Shown here piece after piece: positions 7,376-14,996 of a stretch of DNA of 64,000 nt. Numbering within the stretch: the stretch's first letter is position 1; each line of letters begins with the position of its first letter. The stretch covers positions 1-64,000 of the forward strand of contig MKUN01000048.1 in assembly GCA_001897835.1 (NCBI GenBank), written 5' to 3'. This DNA is from Bacteroidetes bacterium 46-16 (GTDB lineage Bacteria; Bacteroidota; Bacteroidia; Chitinophagales; Chitinophagaceae). The notes under the pieces are model-generated. The model saw only the letters and a program-made list of their open reading frames with translations. It was not told the DNA's origin and searched no databases. The translations under genes were made by a program, and so were the position numbers.

Positions 7376-8628
7376 AAACTACCAAAATAGAAGTTATAGA
7401 AATAAATAGGAATCGAGAACAACTTCTTTGGGTTCTATCGGCAGCCACCTTCATTATCTTTTTTCAATTATACATGGTAGCGCCTCTTATCCCCACCTTA
7501 TCTGTATTTTTTAAAGAAACGGAACAGCAAGTTGGTTTAATTGTTCCTGCCTACTTGATACCGTATGGTGTGTCAACACTTTTTTATGGATTGCTGGCAG
7601 ATAAGATTGGACCCCAAAAGATAGTGTTAACCTCGCTTCTTCTTTTTGTTATACTAACAGCATTTACATCTTTTTCTCAATCTGTAACGCAACTAATGAC
7701 CTTGCGATTTCTTACAGGCATTGGAGCAAGTGGCGTAGTGCCTATTGCATTAGCCTGGATAGGGCAGTCGTATTCTTATAAAGAAAGAGGAAGACCTCTT
7801 GGATGGCTTTTTGGCGCAATGGCAGGTGGCGGTGCGTTTGGTTCATCAGTGGGAGTAATACTTGAGCCTTATGTAGGTTGGAGAATACTTTTTTTAGGAG
7901 TAGCTTTGATTGCTGCTGTGATATGGACAGTATTATGTTTTACTCATAAAAAAGGGGTAGCTTCACAACGAAATAAACAACCACTTACTTTAAGAAAAGT
8001 TTTTAACGGATATAAGCAATTACTATTATTAAACCGAGGTAAAACGGTATATGCTTATGTTTTATTGAATGCTATTTTCCATGCTGGTGTCTTTACATGG
8101 TTAGGACTCTATTTTAAAAGAACATTCAATTTAAGTGATGTACAAATTGGATTGGCTATTATAGGTTATGGTTTACCGGGATTTTTATTAGGGCCTTACA
8201 TTGGCAAGCTCGCTGATCGTATCGGCAGAAGCAAATTACTGCCTTTAGGGTTGTTTATAAGCGCTCTATCTTCTTTCATACTTTCCTTTAATGTACCATT
8301 AAGTTTAGCTGTAATAGCTGTAACTCTTTTATCGTTAGGGTATGACCTAACGCAACCTTTGCTGGCAGCAATAATAACACAAGTAGGCAAAGAAAGACCA
8401 GGACAAGCAATGAGCTTAAATGTATTTATGCTTTTTGTAGGATTTGGATTAGGAAGTTTTTTATTTGGCTTAGCCCTCCAGCTAAGTCTTATACAAGCCT
8501 TAATAATATTTTCAATTTTTCAAGTAGCACTATCATTTATTGCATTGTATCTTTTTAAAACAGAAACACATACCAACTTTTTAAAAAACAAAACACAGAC
8601 GATAAAAGCAAAACAACATATTTTATAA
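7372..8628 (+). CDS. Major facilitator superfamily transporter
   Basis: About 418 residues with twelve predicted membrane segments. The MFS loop motif is seen as GLLADKIGPQK after TM2 and again in the second half as GKLADRIGRSK. The ORF track starts at 7360, but the ATG at 7372 overlaps the previous stop as ATGA, like the other junctions in this operon, and is preferred. It could export a product of the HcnABC-like enzyme or import its substrate; opine-type metallophore exporters are also MFS proteins. Direction and substrate are not visible. Ends 16 nt before the HMA lipoprotein gene. Confidence 0.8.
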   Translation: MKTTKIEVIEINRNREQLLWVLSAATFIIFFQLYMVAPLIPTLSVFFKETEQQVGLIVPAYLIPYGVSTLFYGLLADKIGPQKIVLTSLLLFVILTAFTSFSQSVTQLMTLRFLTGIGASGVVPIALAWIGQSYSYKERGRPLGWLFGAMAGGGAFGSSVGVILEPYVGWRILFLGVALIAAVIWTVLCFTHKKGVASQRNKQPLTLRKVFNGYKQLLLLNRGKTVYAYVLLNAIFHAGVFTWLGLYFKRTFNLSDVQIGLAIIGYGLPGFLLGPYIGKLADRIGRSKLLPLGLFISALSSFILSFNVPLSLAVIAVTLLSLGYDLTQPLLAAIITQVGKERPGQAMSLNVFMLFVGFGLGSFLFGLALQLSLIQALIIFSIFQVALSFIALYLFKTETHTNFLKNKTQTIKAKQHIL

Positions 8629-8644
8629 ATTAAATACTCAAATT

Positions 8645-9007
8645 ATGTTTAAGAGTAAACGATTATTTAAAACCACATTCACCTTCCTGTTACTAACAAT
8701 CGTATTTGTAACATCTTCCTGTGCTCAGCAACAAAATAAAAATATACCTGCTGCAAAGGAAAAATCTCAACCAGTTGCTACTCAAAAGATTAAAATGTCA
8801 ATTAACGGCATGGTGTGTATGGCTTGTCAATCAACAGTCAAAAAAGCAATTAAATCGTTAGACGGCGTTACAAATGTTGAAGTAAGTCTTGAAAATAAAA
8901 ATGCCATTGTTACCTATTATCCTAATCTGGTTAAGCTCGAACAAATTCAGAAAGCAGTAAACGATAAAGGCTATACTGCCGGTAAACCCCAAGAAGTGAA
9001 GCAATGA
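8645..9007 (+). CDS. Lipoprotein with a single HMA metal-binding domain
   Basis: A 120-residue exported protein. The N-terminus is a signal peptide ending in a lipobox (VTSSC, about residue 29), so the mature protein is probably lipid-anchored in the periplasm or outer membrane. Residues about 48-115 form an HMA ferredoxin-like domain with GMVCMAC and the closing residues KGYTA. It probably binds Cu(I), Hg(II) or a similar soft metal and hands it to a membrane partner, a role like that of MerP. The next gene overlaps it as ATGA, suggesting that the CcdA-like membrane protein is that partner. Confidence 0.8.
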   Translation: MFKSKRLFKTTFTFLLLTIVFVTSSCAQQQNKNIPAAKEKSQPVATQKIKMSINGMVCMACQSTVKKAIKSLDGVTNVEVSLENKNAIVTYYPNLVKLEQIQKAVNDKGYTAGKPQEVKQ

Positions 9008-9690
9008 GTTTAGAACAATTCGTTCAACAATTCAGCGAAGCGTTGGCGAACGGCTCTGCTTATAGCCTGCTCATCGCAGCAGGTGCCGGGGTTATCACTA
9101 CAGGTGTGTGTCCCTGCACTTTACCTGTTGGACTTGGCATTGCCGGATTGGTTAGCGGCAATACTGAAAGCAAGTCAAATAGAGGTTTTATGATAGCACT
9201 TGCTTTTTTCATAGGCATTGTTGTTTGTCTTTCTATTTTAGGGGCTTCAGTTGGACGATTAGGAATGTTTCTTACAGAAACTTTTGGACAGTATTGGGCT
9301 TTGGTTATGGCGGCAATATCTGCTACGGCTGCGCTGCTTACCTTTTATGGACCAAGATTAACGACCACAAAACTTGCGGCTTTGCGTAAACCGGGGTTAG
9401 GTGGTGCTTTTGTATATGGACTGATCTTTAGTTTGGGAACGTCTGTTGCTCCCTTATTGCTACTCCTTTCTGTCGCGGCTGCAACCGCTAATCCTTTCTA
9501 TGGTTTTCTCCTTGCTTTTGTGTTTGCCATTGGTCGGGGATTGCCGTTTTTAATTGTTAGTGCCTTTGCCGGTGCGGTAACAAAGTTTGCTCAACTAACC
9601 TGGTTGAGACGAAGTATTCAAATAGTAAGTGGCGTTGCTCTGCTTTATGTATGCTATTATTACATAAGAGTATTTATTGATTTGCAGTAG
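9004..9690 (+). CDS. CcdA/DsbD-like polytopic membrane protein
   Basis: A 228-residue integral membrane protein with about six predicted helices. The first helix carries GVCPCTLPVGLGIAG, matching the conserved Cys-Pro region of CcdA/DsbD transmembrane domains, which move reducing power or thiol ligands across the inner membrane. The second CcdA Cys (in TM4) is not obvious, so it may carry metal rather than electrons. The ATGA overlap with the HMA lipoprotein suggests a functional pair. It is the last gene of the csoR operon; a long noncoding gap follows. Confidence 0.65.
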   Translation: MSLEQFVQQFSEALANGSAYSLLIAAGAGVITTGVCPCTLPVGLGIAGLVSGNTESKSNRGFMIALAFFIGIVVCLSILGASVGRLGMFLTETFGQYWALVMAAISATAALLTFYGPRLTTTKLAALRKPGLGGAFVYGLIFSLGTSVAPLLLLLSVAAATANPFYGFLLAFVFAIGRGLPFLIVSAFAGAVTKFAQLTWLRRSIQIVSGVALLYVCYYYIRVFIDLQ

Positions 9691-9739
9691 CAAAATCAAT
9701 TATAGAAAATCAGCTACAGTGCATTGATTACAACCAATA

Positions 9740-9875
9740 TCACCAGTTAGCTTCCTTTCCGGAAACGCCATTGTAATTGTTTTCAAAGTAAACTATAACG
9801 TACCCTTTATTTCTCTGAGTTCACTTCTGTAATTATCGGTGTGCACCTGAAAGTGCATTGCATAGGGTTGAAAAT
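9740..9875 (-). pseudogene. Possible remnant of a DUF72-family gene
   Basis: On the minus strand of the 9690-10064 gap, one frame reads SELREIKG and a shifted frame reads VYFENNYNG followed by SGKEA. This order resembles the C-terminal end of DUF72 proteins, where a KVYVYFNNDxxG strand is followed by an alanine-rich helix. Stops and a frame change interrupt it. No other coding signal was found in this gap of about 370 bases. Confidence 0.3.
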
Positions 9876-10064
9876 CTACACGATCAGTCCTAAGGTATCA
9901 ACTCATTTGCCTGTTATTGTTTTCTATTTAATGTCTTCTTCCAGACTGTCTATCCTTAAATTTAAAAATCCATGGGCTTCATTTGTCATACTCTCCTTGC
10001 TTCAAACCTAAAAGGTAGCACATGAGAACAAGCATAAAAAATCGGGACAACTAATGTAGTTATT

Positions 10065-10445
10065 CTAACCAACTAAACTTTTGTATGCATAAGCATCCAT
10101 TAATGTAGTGGCTTCTGATGCATCTAATAGCCTAATCTTTATCATCCATCCGTCAGTAAATGAAGCTGTATTTACTAAATCTGCATGGTCTTTTAAATCT
10201 TTATTCACTTCAATTACCTGACCGCTTACCGGCATAAATAAATCTGATGTTGTTTTAACTGCTTCTACAGAACCAAACACTTCATCTTTACTGAATTGCT
10301 TACCGATGTTTGGCAGGTCAACATAAACAATTTCGCCTAATTCACTTTGAGCAAATTCAGTTATGCCTATTAATGCTTCGTTGTTATCTAAAACCTTTAA
10401 CCAGGTGTGTTCTTTTGAGTATTTGAAGTCGGTTGGGAATTGCAT
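10065..10445 (-). CDS. gcvH: Glycine cleavage system H protein (lipoyl carrier)
   Basis: A 126-residue biotinyl/lipoyl-fold protein. The lipoylation loop SVEAVKTTSD puts the acceptor Lys at residue 64, and the N-terminal YSKEHTWL and the GEIVYVDLP strand are typical of GcvH. In glycine cleavage it carries the aminomethyl group between P, T and L proteins, but none of those genes is nearby. It is the last gene of a leftward arsenic operon, 18 nt after the metallophosphoesterase gene. Dihydrolipoyl dithiols are known high-affinity targets of As(III), so this copy may replace an inactivated carrier, bind arsenite, or serve a different lipoyl pathway; this is inference. Confidence 0.88.
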   Translation of the reverse strand: MQFPTDFKYSKEHTWLKVLDNNEALIGITEFAQSELGEIVYVDLPNIGKQFSKDEVFGSVEAVKTTSDLFMPVSGQVIEVNKDLKDHADLVNTASFTDGWMIKIRLLDASEATTLMDAYAYKSLVG

Positions 10446-10463
10446 TTTATTTGGTTTTGATGG

Positions 10464-11237
10464 TTAATAGCCTTTCCGCAACATATCGGCATATTCATTT
10501 GGTAGCGGACTGTCTTCAACTGCTTTTGCAGCCTTTTCTACATCGTATTCAAACCGGATAAACTCTACCTTAACTGCATCTTTATTTGTTATGCTACTAT
10601 CTGAATTGATGGTCAGTATTACATAACAACCTTTTGGATTGCCATCTTTTGGCTTGCCCACTGAACCGATATTAATTGCATGACGGTAATGAGCATTCTC
10701 TGTTGGCTGTGTTGGAAGTATTCTGTGGTAAGGCTTATGAGTGTGACCGAAACACATTATGTCTGCATCTGCCTGTTCCATTATTCTTAATAAACTTTTC
10801 TCGTCCCTGTCTTCAAACAAGTATTCATTAATCTTCCTTGGGCTTCCATGCACTAACAATAAGTTGAGCTTATCGTTATTCAACTGGAACTCTACTTTGA
10901 TGTGTGCCGGTAGGATTCTTAAATATTTCCGTTCTTCCGGTTTCACGATGGAGTTGGTGAAGCTGATGGAGATTTTGCCCATGTCTTTCTCAGGCTCGGT
11001 TGTGTAAGCACAACCGCATTCATCGCTCATTAAGCCAATGCCCTGGTCGTAGTTGCCTGCAATGGTGGGTATACCTCTATGCCTAACTTCATTTATGACT
11101 TCATTGGGCCAAATGTTGTAGCCTACCAAATCTCCAAGACAGTAGATGGCATCCGGCTTTTGTTCTTCAATGCTTTTTAAACAAGCTTCCAGGGCAGGAA
11201 GGTTCGCATGAATGTCTGAAAAAAGTGCAATTCTCAT
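10464..11237 (-). CDS. Calcineurin-like metallophosphoesterase (YfcE/MJ0936-like)
   Basis: A 257-residue soluble phosphoesterase. Metal-binding motifs follow the family order: SDIHANL at the N-terminus, GDLVGYN (about residue 35), AGNYDQG (about 61), VHGSPR (about 129) and GHTHKP (about 163). Such enzymes hydrolyse phosphodi- or monoesters with two divalent metals; the substrate is unknown. Extra Cys residues (DECGCAY) sit in a loop where they could feel arsenite. It lies between acr3 and gcvH in a leftward operon with 11 and 18 nt gaps, so it is co-transcribed with arsenic resistance. Confidence 0.8.
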   Translation of the reverse strand: MRIALFSDIHANLPALEACLKSIEEQKPDAIYCLGDLVGYNIWPNEVINEVRHRGIPTIAGNYDQGIGLMSDECGCAYTTEPEKDMGKISISFTNSIVKPEERKYLRILPAHIKVEFQLNNDKLNLLLVHGSPRKINEYLFEDRDEKSLLRIMEQADADIMCFGHTHKPYHRILPTQPTENAHYRHAINIGSVGKPKDGNPKGCYVILTINSDSSITNKDAVKVEFIRFEYDVEKAAKAVEDSPLPNEYADMLRKGY

Positions 11238-11248
11238 GGAAAGATTTA

Positions 11249-12331
11249 TTAAGCGTTTTGTAATTGTTGTTTTGTATAGTATTTTCTTTTAAACCAAAAA
11301 GCCACATTGACCAATGCAATTAAAGCAGGCACTTCTACCAATGGTCCAATAACACCGGCAAAGGCCTGACCGCTATTTATGCCAAATACACCTATTGCTA
11401 CTGCAATGGCTAATTCAAAATTGTTACCTGCTGCTGTAAATGCTATGGATGCGTTGGTTGAATAATCTGCTCCCATTTTCTTGCCTATAAAAAAGCTGAC
11501 AATAAACATGATGGCGAAATAGATAACTAAAGGAACGGCTATTCTTACGACATCAAAAGGTATCTGAACAATCAATTCTCCTTTAAGGCTGAACATTACA
11601 ACGATGGTAAAGAGTAAGGCAATCAACGTTATCGGTGAAATCGCTGGAATAAATTTCCTCTGATACCATTCTTCACTCATTGCTTTGCGAAGCGCTAATC
11701 TTGTTAACACACCTGCAGCGAAAGGAATACCGAGATAAATAGCAACGCTTTCTGCAATTTGGCCGATAGTTATATTAACTTCTAAACCTGTAATGCCAAA
11801 GAGTGGCGGCAGTAAGGTTACAAATACATAAGCATAAACACTGTAAAGGAATACCTGAAAGATGCTATTGAGTGCAACCAAGCCGGCTGCATATTCCCGA
11901 CTGCCTTCTGCCAATTCATTCCATACGATAACCATTGCAATGCAACGAGCCAAGCCAATTAAAATAAGTCCTACCATATATTCAGGATACCCATGTAAAA
12001 ACACAATGGCAAGAATGAACATAAGGATTGGTCCTATAATCCAGTTAAGAAGTAATGACATTCCTAAAACCTTTGTGTTCTTAAATACTTCTTTCAGCTT
12101 TTCGTATCTCACTTTTGCAAAAGGTGGATACATCATTAGTATTAAACCTACTGCTAAAGGAATGTTTGTGGTACCTGATGAAAAGGAATTAATAAATGTT
12201 GAAGATGTTGGAAAGAAGTAGCCTATGGCTACTCCTGCGCCCATCGCTAAAAAAATCCACAAGGTTAAATACCTGTCTAAAAAACTTAATCGCTTTCGTT
12301 CGTTTGCCGGAGCACAATTGTCTGTTGCCAT
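11249..12331 (-). CDS. acr3: ACR3-family arsenite efflux permease
   Basis: An inner-membrane carrier of about 360 residues with ten predicted helices that exports As(OH)3 using the proton gradient. The key Cys of TM4 is in GLARCIAMV and the TM9 Glu in GPLVEVPAL, both needed in studied ACR3 proteins. The ORF track begins at 12412, inside arsM, but the ATG at 12331 gives the usual MATDN...[11 protein letters not shown] start, 23 nt after the arsM stop. In the arsR-controlled leftward operon. Confidence 0.92.
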   Translation of the reverse strand: MATDNCAPANERKRLSFLDRYLTLWIFLAMGAGVAIGYFFPTSSTFINSFSSGTTNIPLAVGLILMMYPPFAKVRYEKLKEVFKNTKVLGMSLLLNWIIGPILMFILAIVFLHGYPEYMVGLILIGLARCIAMVIVWNELAEGSREYAAGLVALNSIFQVFLYSVYAYVFVTLLPPLFGITGLEVNITIGQIAESVAIYLGIPFAAGVLTRLALRKAMSEEWYQRKFIPAISPITLIALLFTIVVMFSLKGELIVQIPFDVVRIAVPLVIYFAIMFIVSFFIGKKMGADYSTNASIAFTAAGNNFELAIAVAIGVFGINSGQAFAGVIGPLVEVPALIALVNVAFWFKRKYYTKQQLQNA

Positions 12332-12353
12332 AGTTTTATTTAAGTAAATAGAA

Positions 12354-13202
12354 TTAATTACAACAATCGGTACCGCAGCACGCCTTTTCTTCTTTTGTCG
12401 GCTTTCCTGCATACACTGTAATGCTTCTGATACCTGTTCCTGATTGTTTAAATGCTGCGATTTGGTCTTCTGATAAATACTGGCTTAGAATGTCGTCAGG
12501 GATAATAATAGCTTTGTCTTTTTGAACGGTAATGTTCTTGAAACCGTTAGTCTCAATTAACTCTAAGTACATTTGCTTCTGAATAGCACCGGCTACACAA
12601 CCAGCATACATTTCAGCAGCTTCCTTAATTTCTTTTGGTAACTGGCCTTCTAAAACAATATCAGAAATAGAAAAGTGTCCGCCCGGCTTTAATACCCTGT
12701 AAATTTCTTTTATTACTGCATCTTTGTTTGGGACCAGGTTGAGTACGCAATTGCTTACAATAACATCCGCTGTATTAGCAGTAACAGGCATCTTTTCTAT
12801 ATCGCCCTGCCTAAAGTCTACGTTATTAAAGCCACGTGCTTCTGCATTTTTTCTGGCTTTGTCTATCATTGCAGGAGTGAAGTCAATGCCTATTACTTTT
12901 CCTGTTTCTCCTGTTTCATGCCTTGCAATAAAGGCATCGTTTCCTGCACCACTTCCCAAGTCAATTACTACATCACCCTTCTTAATTTTGGCAAACTGTG
13001 TGGGTAGTCCACAACCTAAACCTAAATCAGCGTCAGGATTATATCCTTCTAATTGTGCATAGTCGTCTGCCATGATGTTATAAATTTCTGTTGAACAGCA
13101 ACCTGAGCCACAGCATGAACTTTGATTTGTTTCCTTGTCCTGTGAAGCTATTTCAGAATATTTCTGCCTTACCAATTCTTTTACTTGTTCTTGCGCTTTC
13201 AT
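12354..13202 (-). CDS. arsM: Arsenite S-adenosylmethionine methyltransferase
   Basis: A 282-residue cytosolic enzyme that methylates As(III). SAM-binding motif I is [11 protein letters not shown] (about residue 79). Arsenic-binding Cys are seen in GLGCG, SNCVLNL and YAGCVAGA. The N-terminal CCGSGCC and the C-terminal ACCGTDCC are typical vicinal Cys pairs that may hold arsenite. The length is normal for bacterial ArsM. An ArsR-type box lies just upstream at 13224-13239, so it appears to have its own regulated promoter besides read-through from arsR. Confidence 0.92.
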   Translation of the reverse strand: MKAQEQVKELVRQKYSEIASQDKETNQSSCCGSGCCSTEIYNIMADDYAQLEGYNPDADLGLGCGLPTQFAKIKKGDVVIDLGSGAGNDAFIARHETGETGKVIGIDFTPAMIDKARKNAEARGFNNVDFRQGDIEKMPVTANTADVIVSNCVLNLVPNKDAVIKEIYRVLKPGGHFSISDIVLEGQLPKEIKEAAEMYAGCVAGAIQKQMYLELIETNGFKNITVQKDKAIIIPDDILSQYLSEDQIAAFKQSGTGIRSITVYAGKPTKEEKACCGTDCCN

Positions 13203-13223
13203 TTTATTTAAATTTTTAAATCT

Positions 13224-13239
13224 ATCGAAATATTACGAT
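13224..13239 (-). promoter_or_regulatory. Second ArsR operator, upstream of arsM
   Basis: ATCGAAATATTACGAT is an inverted repeat (ATCG-N-AATATT-N-CGAT) and differs at one position from the box before arsR at 13594-13609. On the minus strand a TTTG at about the right distance upstream and an A/T-rich -7-like stretch overlap the box, so binding would block arsM transcription. Confidence 0.6.
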
Positions 13240-13259
13240 GACATTGGTCAAAAAAAACA

Positions 13260-13589
13260 TTAGCAACATTCGTCGCAACCCTTATAGCTGTTGAAAAATT
13301 GATTAATCCAAATTTGTGCTGCCTTCCACTCTTTATCGTTAATGCAATAGCATACTTTTGCTCCATCAATTTCTCCTTTGATTAATCCCGCTTCCTTTAA
13401 TTCTTTTAAGTGTTGGGAAATGGTGCTTTGTGAAAGAGGTAGTTCATCCACTATATCTCCACACTGGCAGGTCGCTTTTGTTGCCAATAGTTTCAATATT
13501 GCAACTCTTGCTGGATGAGCCATTGCTTTAGCATACCTGGCTAACTTGTTCTCTCTGGCACTGAACTCGTATGATTTTGTTGCTCCCAT
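13260..13589 (-). CDS. arsR: ArsR-family arsenite-responsive repressor
   Basis: A 109-residue winged-helix repressor (ArsR/SmtB family). The wHTH runs from [13 protein letters not shown] through [17 protein letters not shown] to the wing IDGAKVCYC. The CQC in the helix before the recognition helix and the C-terminal CDECC are candidate As(III) ligands. First gene of the leftward arsenic operon, with an operator overlapping its own promoter and another before arsM. Confidence 0.9.
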   Translation of the reverse strand: MGATKSYEFSARENKLARYAKAMAHPARVAILKLLATKATCQCGDIVDELPLSQSTISQHLKELKEAGLIKGEIDGAKVCYCINDKEWKAAQIWINQFFNSYKGCDECC

Positions 13590-13593
13590 TCTG

Positions 13594-13627
13594 ATCGCAA
13601 TATTACGATATAATATCGGATTGGCAA
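13594..13627 (-). promoter_or_regulatory. arsR promoter with overlapping ArsR operator
   Basis: On the minus strand a TTG (complement of 13625-13627), 19 nt, and TAATATTG (complement of 13598-13605, one mismatch to TAnnTTTG) form a good Bacteroidota promoter. The inverted repeat ATCGCAATATTACGAT (13594-13609) covers the -7 box, and a second palindrome CGATATAATATCG (13606-13618) lies in the spacer. This explains autorepression. Confidence 0.65.
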
Positions 13628-13747
13628 CTTTCGATTGAAAAACTTTGTGCTTTGATCCTATTTATGAATTCACTTATTGCTAAAAATAAAAAAAATGCGA
13701 CATACATCTTTGACAATCAACTAAATGTAAAATTATATCATTTTAAA

Positions 13748-13781
13748 TTTGGCAGACACCCCTCCCCGGGATGCATCTTTG
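13748..13781 (+). promoter_or_regulatory. Possible promoter with a C-tract spacer before the Csp-like pseudogene
   Basis: TTTG (13748-13751), 22 nt, and CATCTTTG (13774-13781, one mismatch to TAnnTTTG). The spacer contains AGACACCCCTCCCC, like the C-tract in the csoR promoter spacer at about 508-518. It may be a second CsoR operator. Confidence 0.35.
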
Positions 13782-14280
13782 CGCACTAAATTTTTCACAT
13801 GAAAAAGAACTGAAAATCTTGGATGCCAGTTTGAAATATGCATTAAAATTAACCAGTGCTATAAAAACATACTTAGAGAATAATAAAACAGAATTGGCTT
13901 TGGGATTTAGCAGTTCATGCAAGGATTGTGTAGATATATGTGCTTTTACCGTTTCACTAATTGACCGAGGTCTGTATATCAAAACAAATTTAATTGCTAT
14001 TTGAGAGAAAGTTTGTACACAGTGCTTAAAATCTGTGAAGGGTTGCGCTCTTCCGAAGCAGGTTGTAGGTACTGAATGTCATTCTTGCGTAACAACCTGT
14101 AAGGTGCTGAAGAGTGTGGAAAAATTGACCAAATGGAAAAATCAACGTCATGGGTACTATTTTAAGGACATGCAGAACCATACGCCTTATCCGATGCACA
14201 GTTCACAAAATCTGGAAAGGTTTGAAGTCTATGTGGGTTGTGAAAACATGTTTGACTTTAGACAAAACAACCCATCATAG
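13771..14280 (+). pseudogene. Decayed Csp/DUF326-like Cys-rich gene with an in-frame TGA
   Basis: The frame from 13771 reads CKDCVDICAFTVSLIDRG, which matches the CLDCADVCNLC...ARGS segment of the intact Csp-like protein at 979-1299. It then hits TGA at 14002-14004. Reading past the stop gives EKVCTQC...GTECHSCVTTC, which lines up with the next Cys repeats of the family, and the TGA falls where the intact protein has a Cys (TGT). A tail of about 45 unrelated residues follows. It is most likely a nonsense-mutated gene. Selenocysteine is formally possible but no insertion element is evident. The true start is uncertain because the promoter-like sequence overlaps the first codons. Confidence 0.55.
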
Positions 14281-14392
14281 ATTGCCAAGACCCGTTGGGT
14301 CCATACTTAGATACTTCATCTGTTTGGGTCAACGAGAGGGAGGGAAATATATGTCGGTGTTTGATTTAAATTAACTCAATATTAATGCAACT

Positions 14393-14968
14393 ATGAAAAA
14401 AGCTACGAAACAAGAAAAGGATTTGATTATTGAGATTTTAGCCAAATCCTTCGATACCAATTCCAGCGTGAATTACATTATTAAACAGGATAATAAAAGA
14501 AAAAGAAGAATACGTGCTTTAATGGATTACTCTTTTGATGTGTGTACAGCCTTTGGTGATGTGTTTCTTTCCGATGATAACAAGGCATGCGCACTCATCG
14601 TTTATCCTGACAAAAAAAAGACTACCCTAAAATCAATATTGTTGGATATAAAACTTATCCTTCATGCCGTAGGCGTTGGCAATATAAGTAAAACTTTAAA
14701 GAGGGAAAAGCTAATAAGTAACATACAGCCAAAGATCCAAATGGCTTACTTATGGTTTATTGGCGTTGACCCCATTGCACAAGACCAGGGAATTGGCAGT
14801 GAGCTACTCCAAGAAATTATTGATTACAGTAACAGTAACGACCGCCCAATTTATCTGGAAACATCAACGCTTAAAAATTTGCCCTGGTATGGAAAATTCG
14901 GATTTGAAATTTACAGTGAACAGGATTTGACATATCATTTGTATTTCTTCAGGAGGGATGTAAAATAG
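14393..14968 (+). CDS. GNAT-family N-acetyltransferase
   Basis: A 191-residue single-domain enzyme. The acetyl-CoA-binding region is seen as IGVDPIAQDQGIGSELLQE (about residues 124-142), and the LETSTLKNLPWYGKFGFE end is typical of GNAT beta5-alpha4. The substrate is unknown; it may acetylate an amine, antibiotic or protein. It lies directly upstream of the hybrid kinase with an 8-28 nt gap and may be co-transcribed. The intergenic 14281-14392 before it shows no clear promoter. Confidence 0.7.
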   Translation: MKKATKQEKDLIIEILAKSFDTNSSVNYIIKQDNKRKRRIRALMDYSFDVCTAFGDVFLSDDNKACALIVYPDKKKTTLKSILLDIKLILHAVGVGNISKTLKREKLISNIQPKIQMAYLWFIGVDPIAQDQGIGSELLQEIIDYSNSNDRPIYLETSTLKNLPWYGKFGFEIYSEQDLTYHLYFFRRDVK

Positions 14969-14996
14969 TACGACAGTGCTTGTATTTGGAACACAA

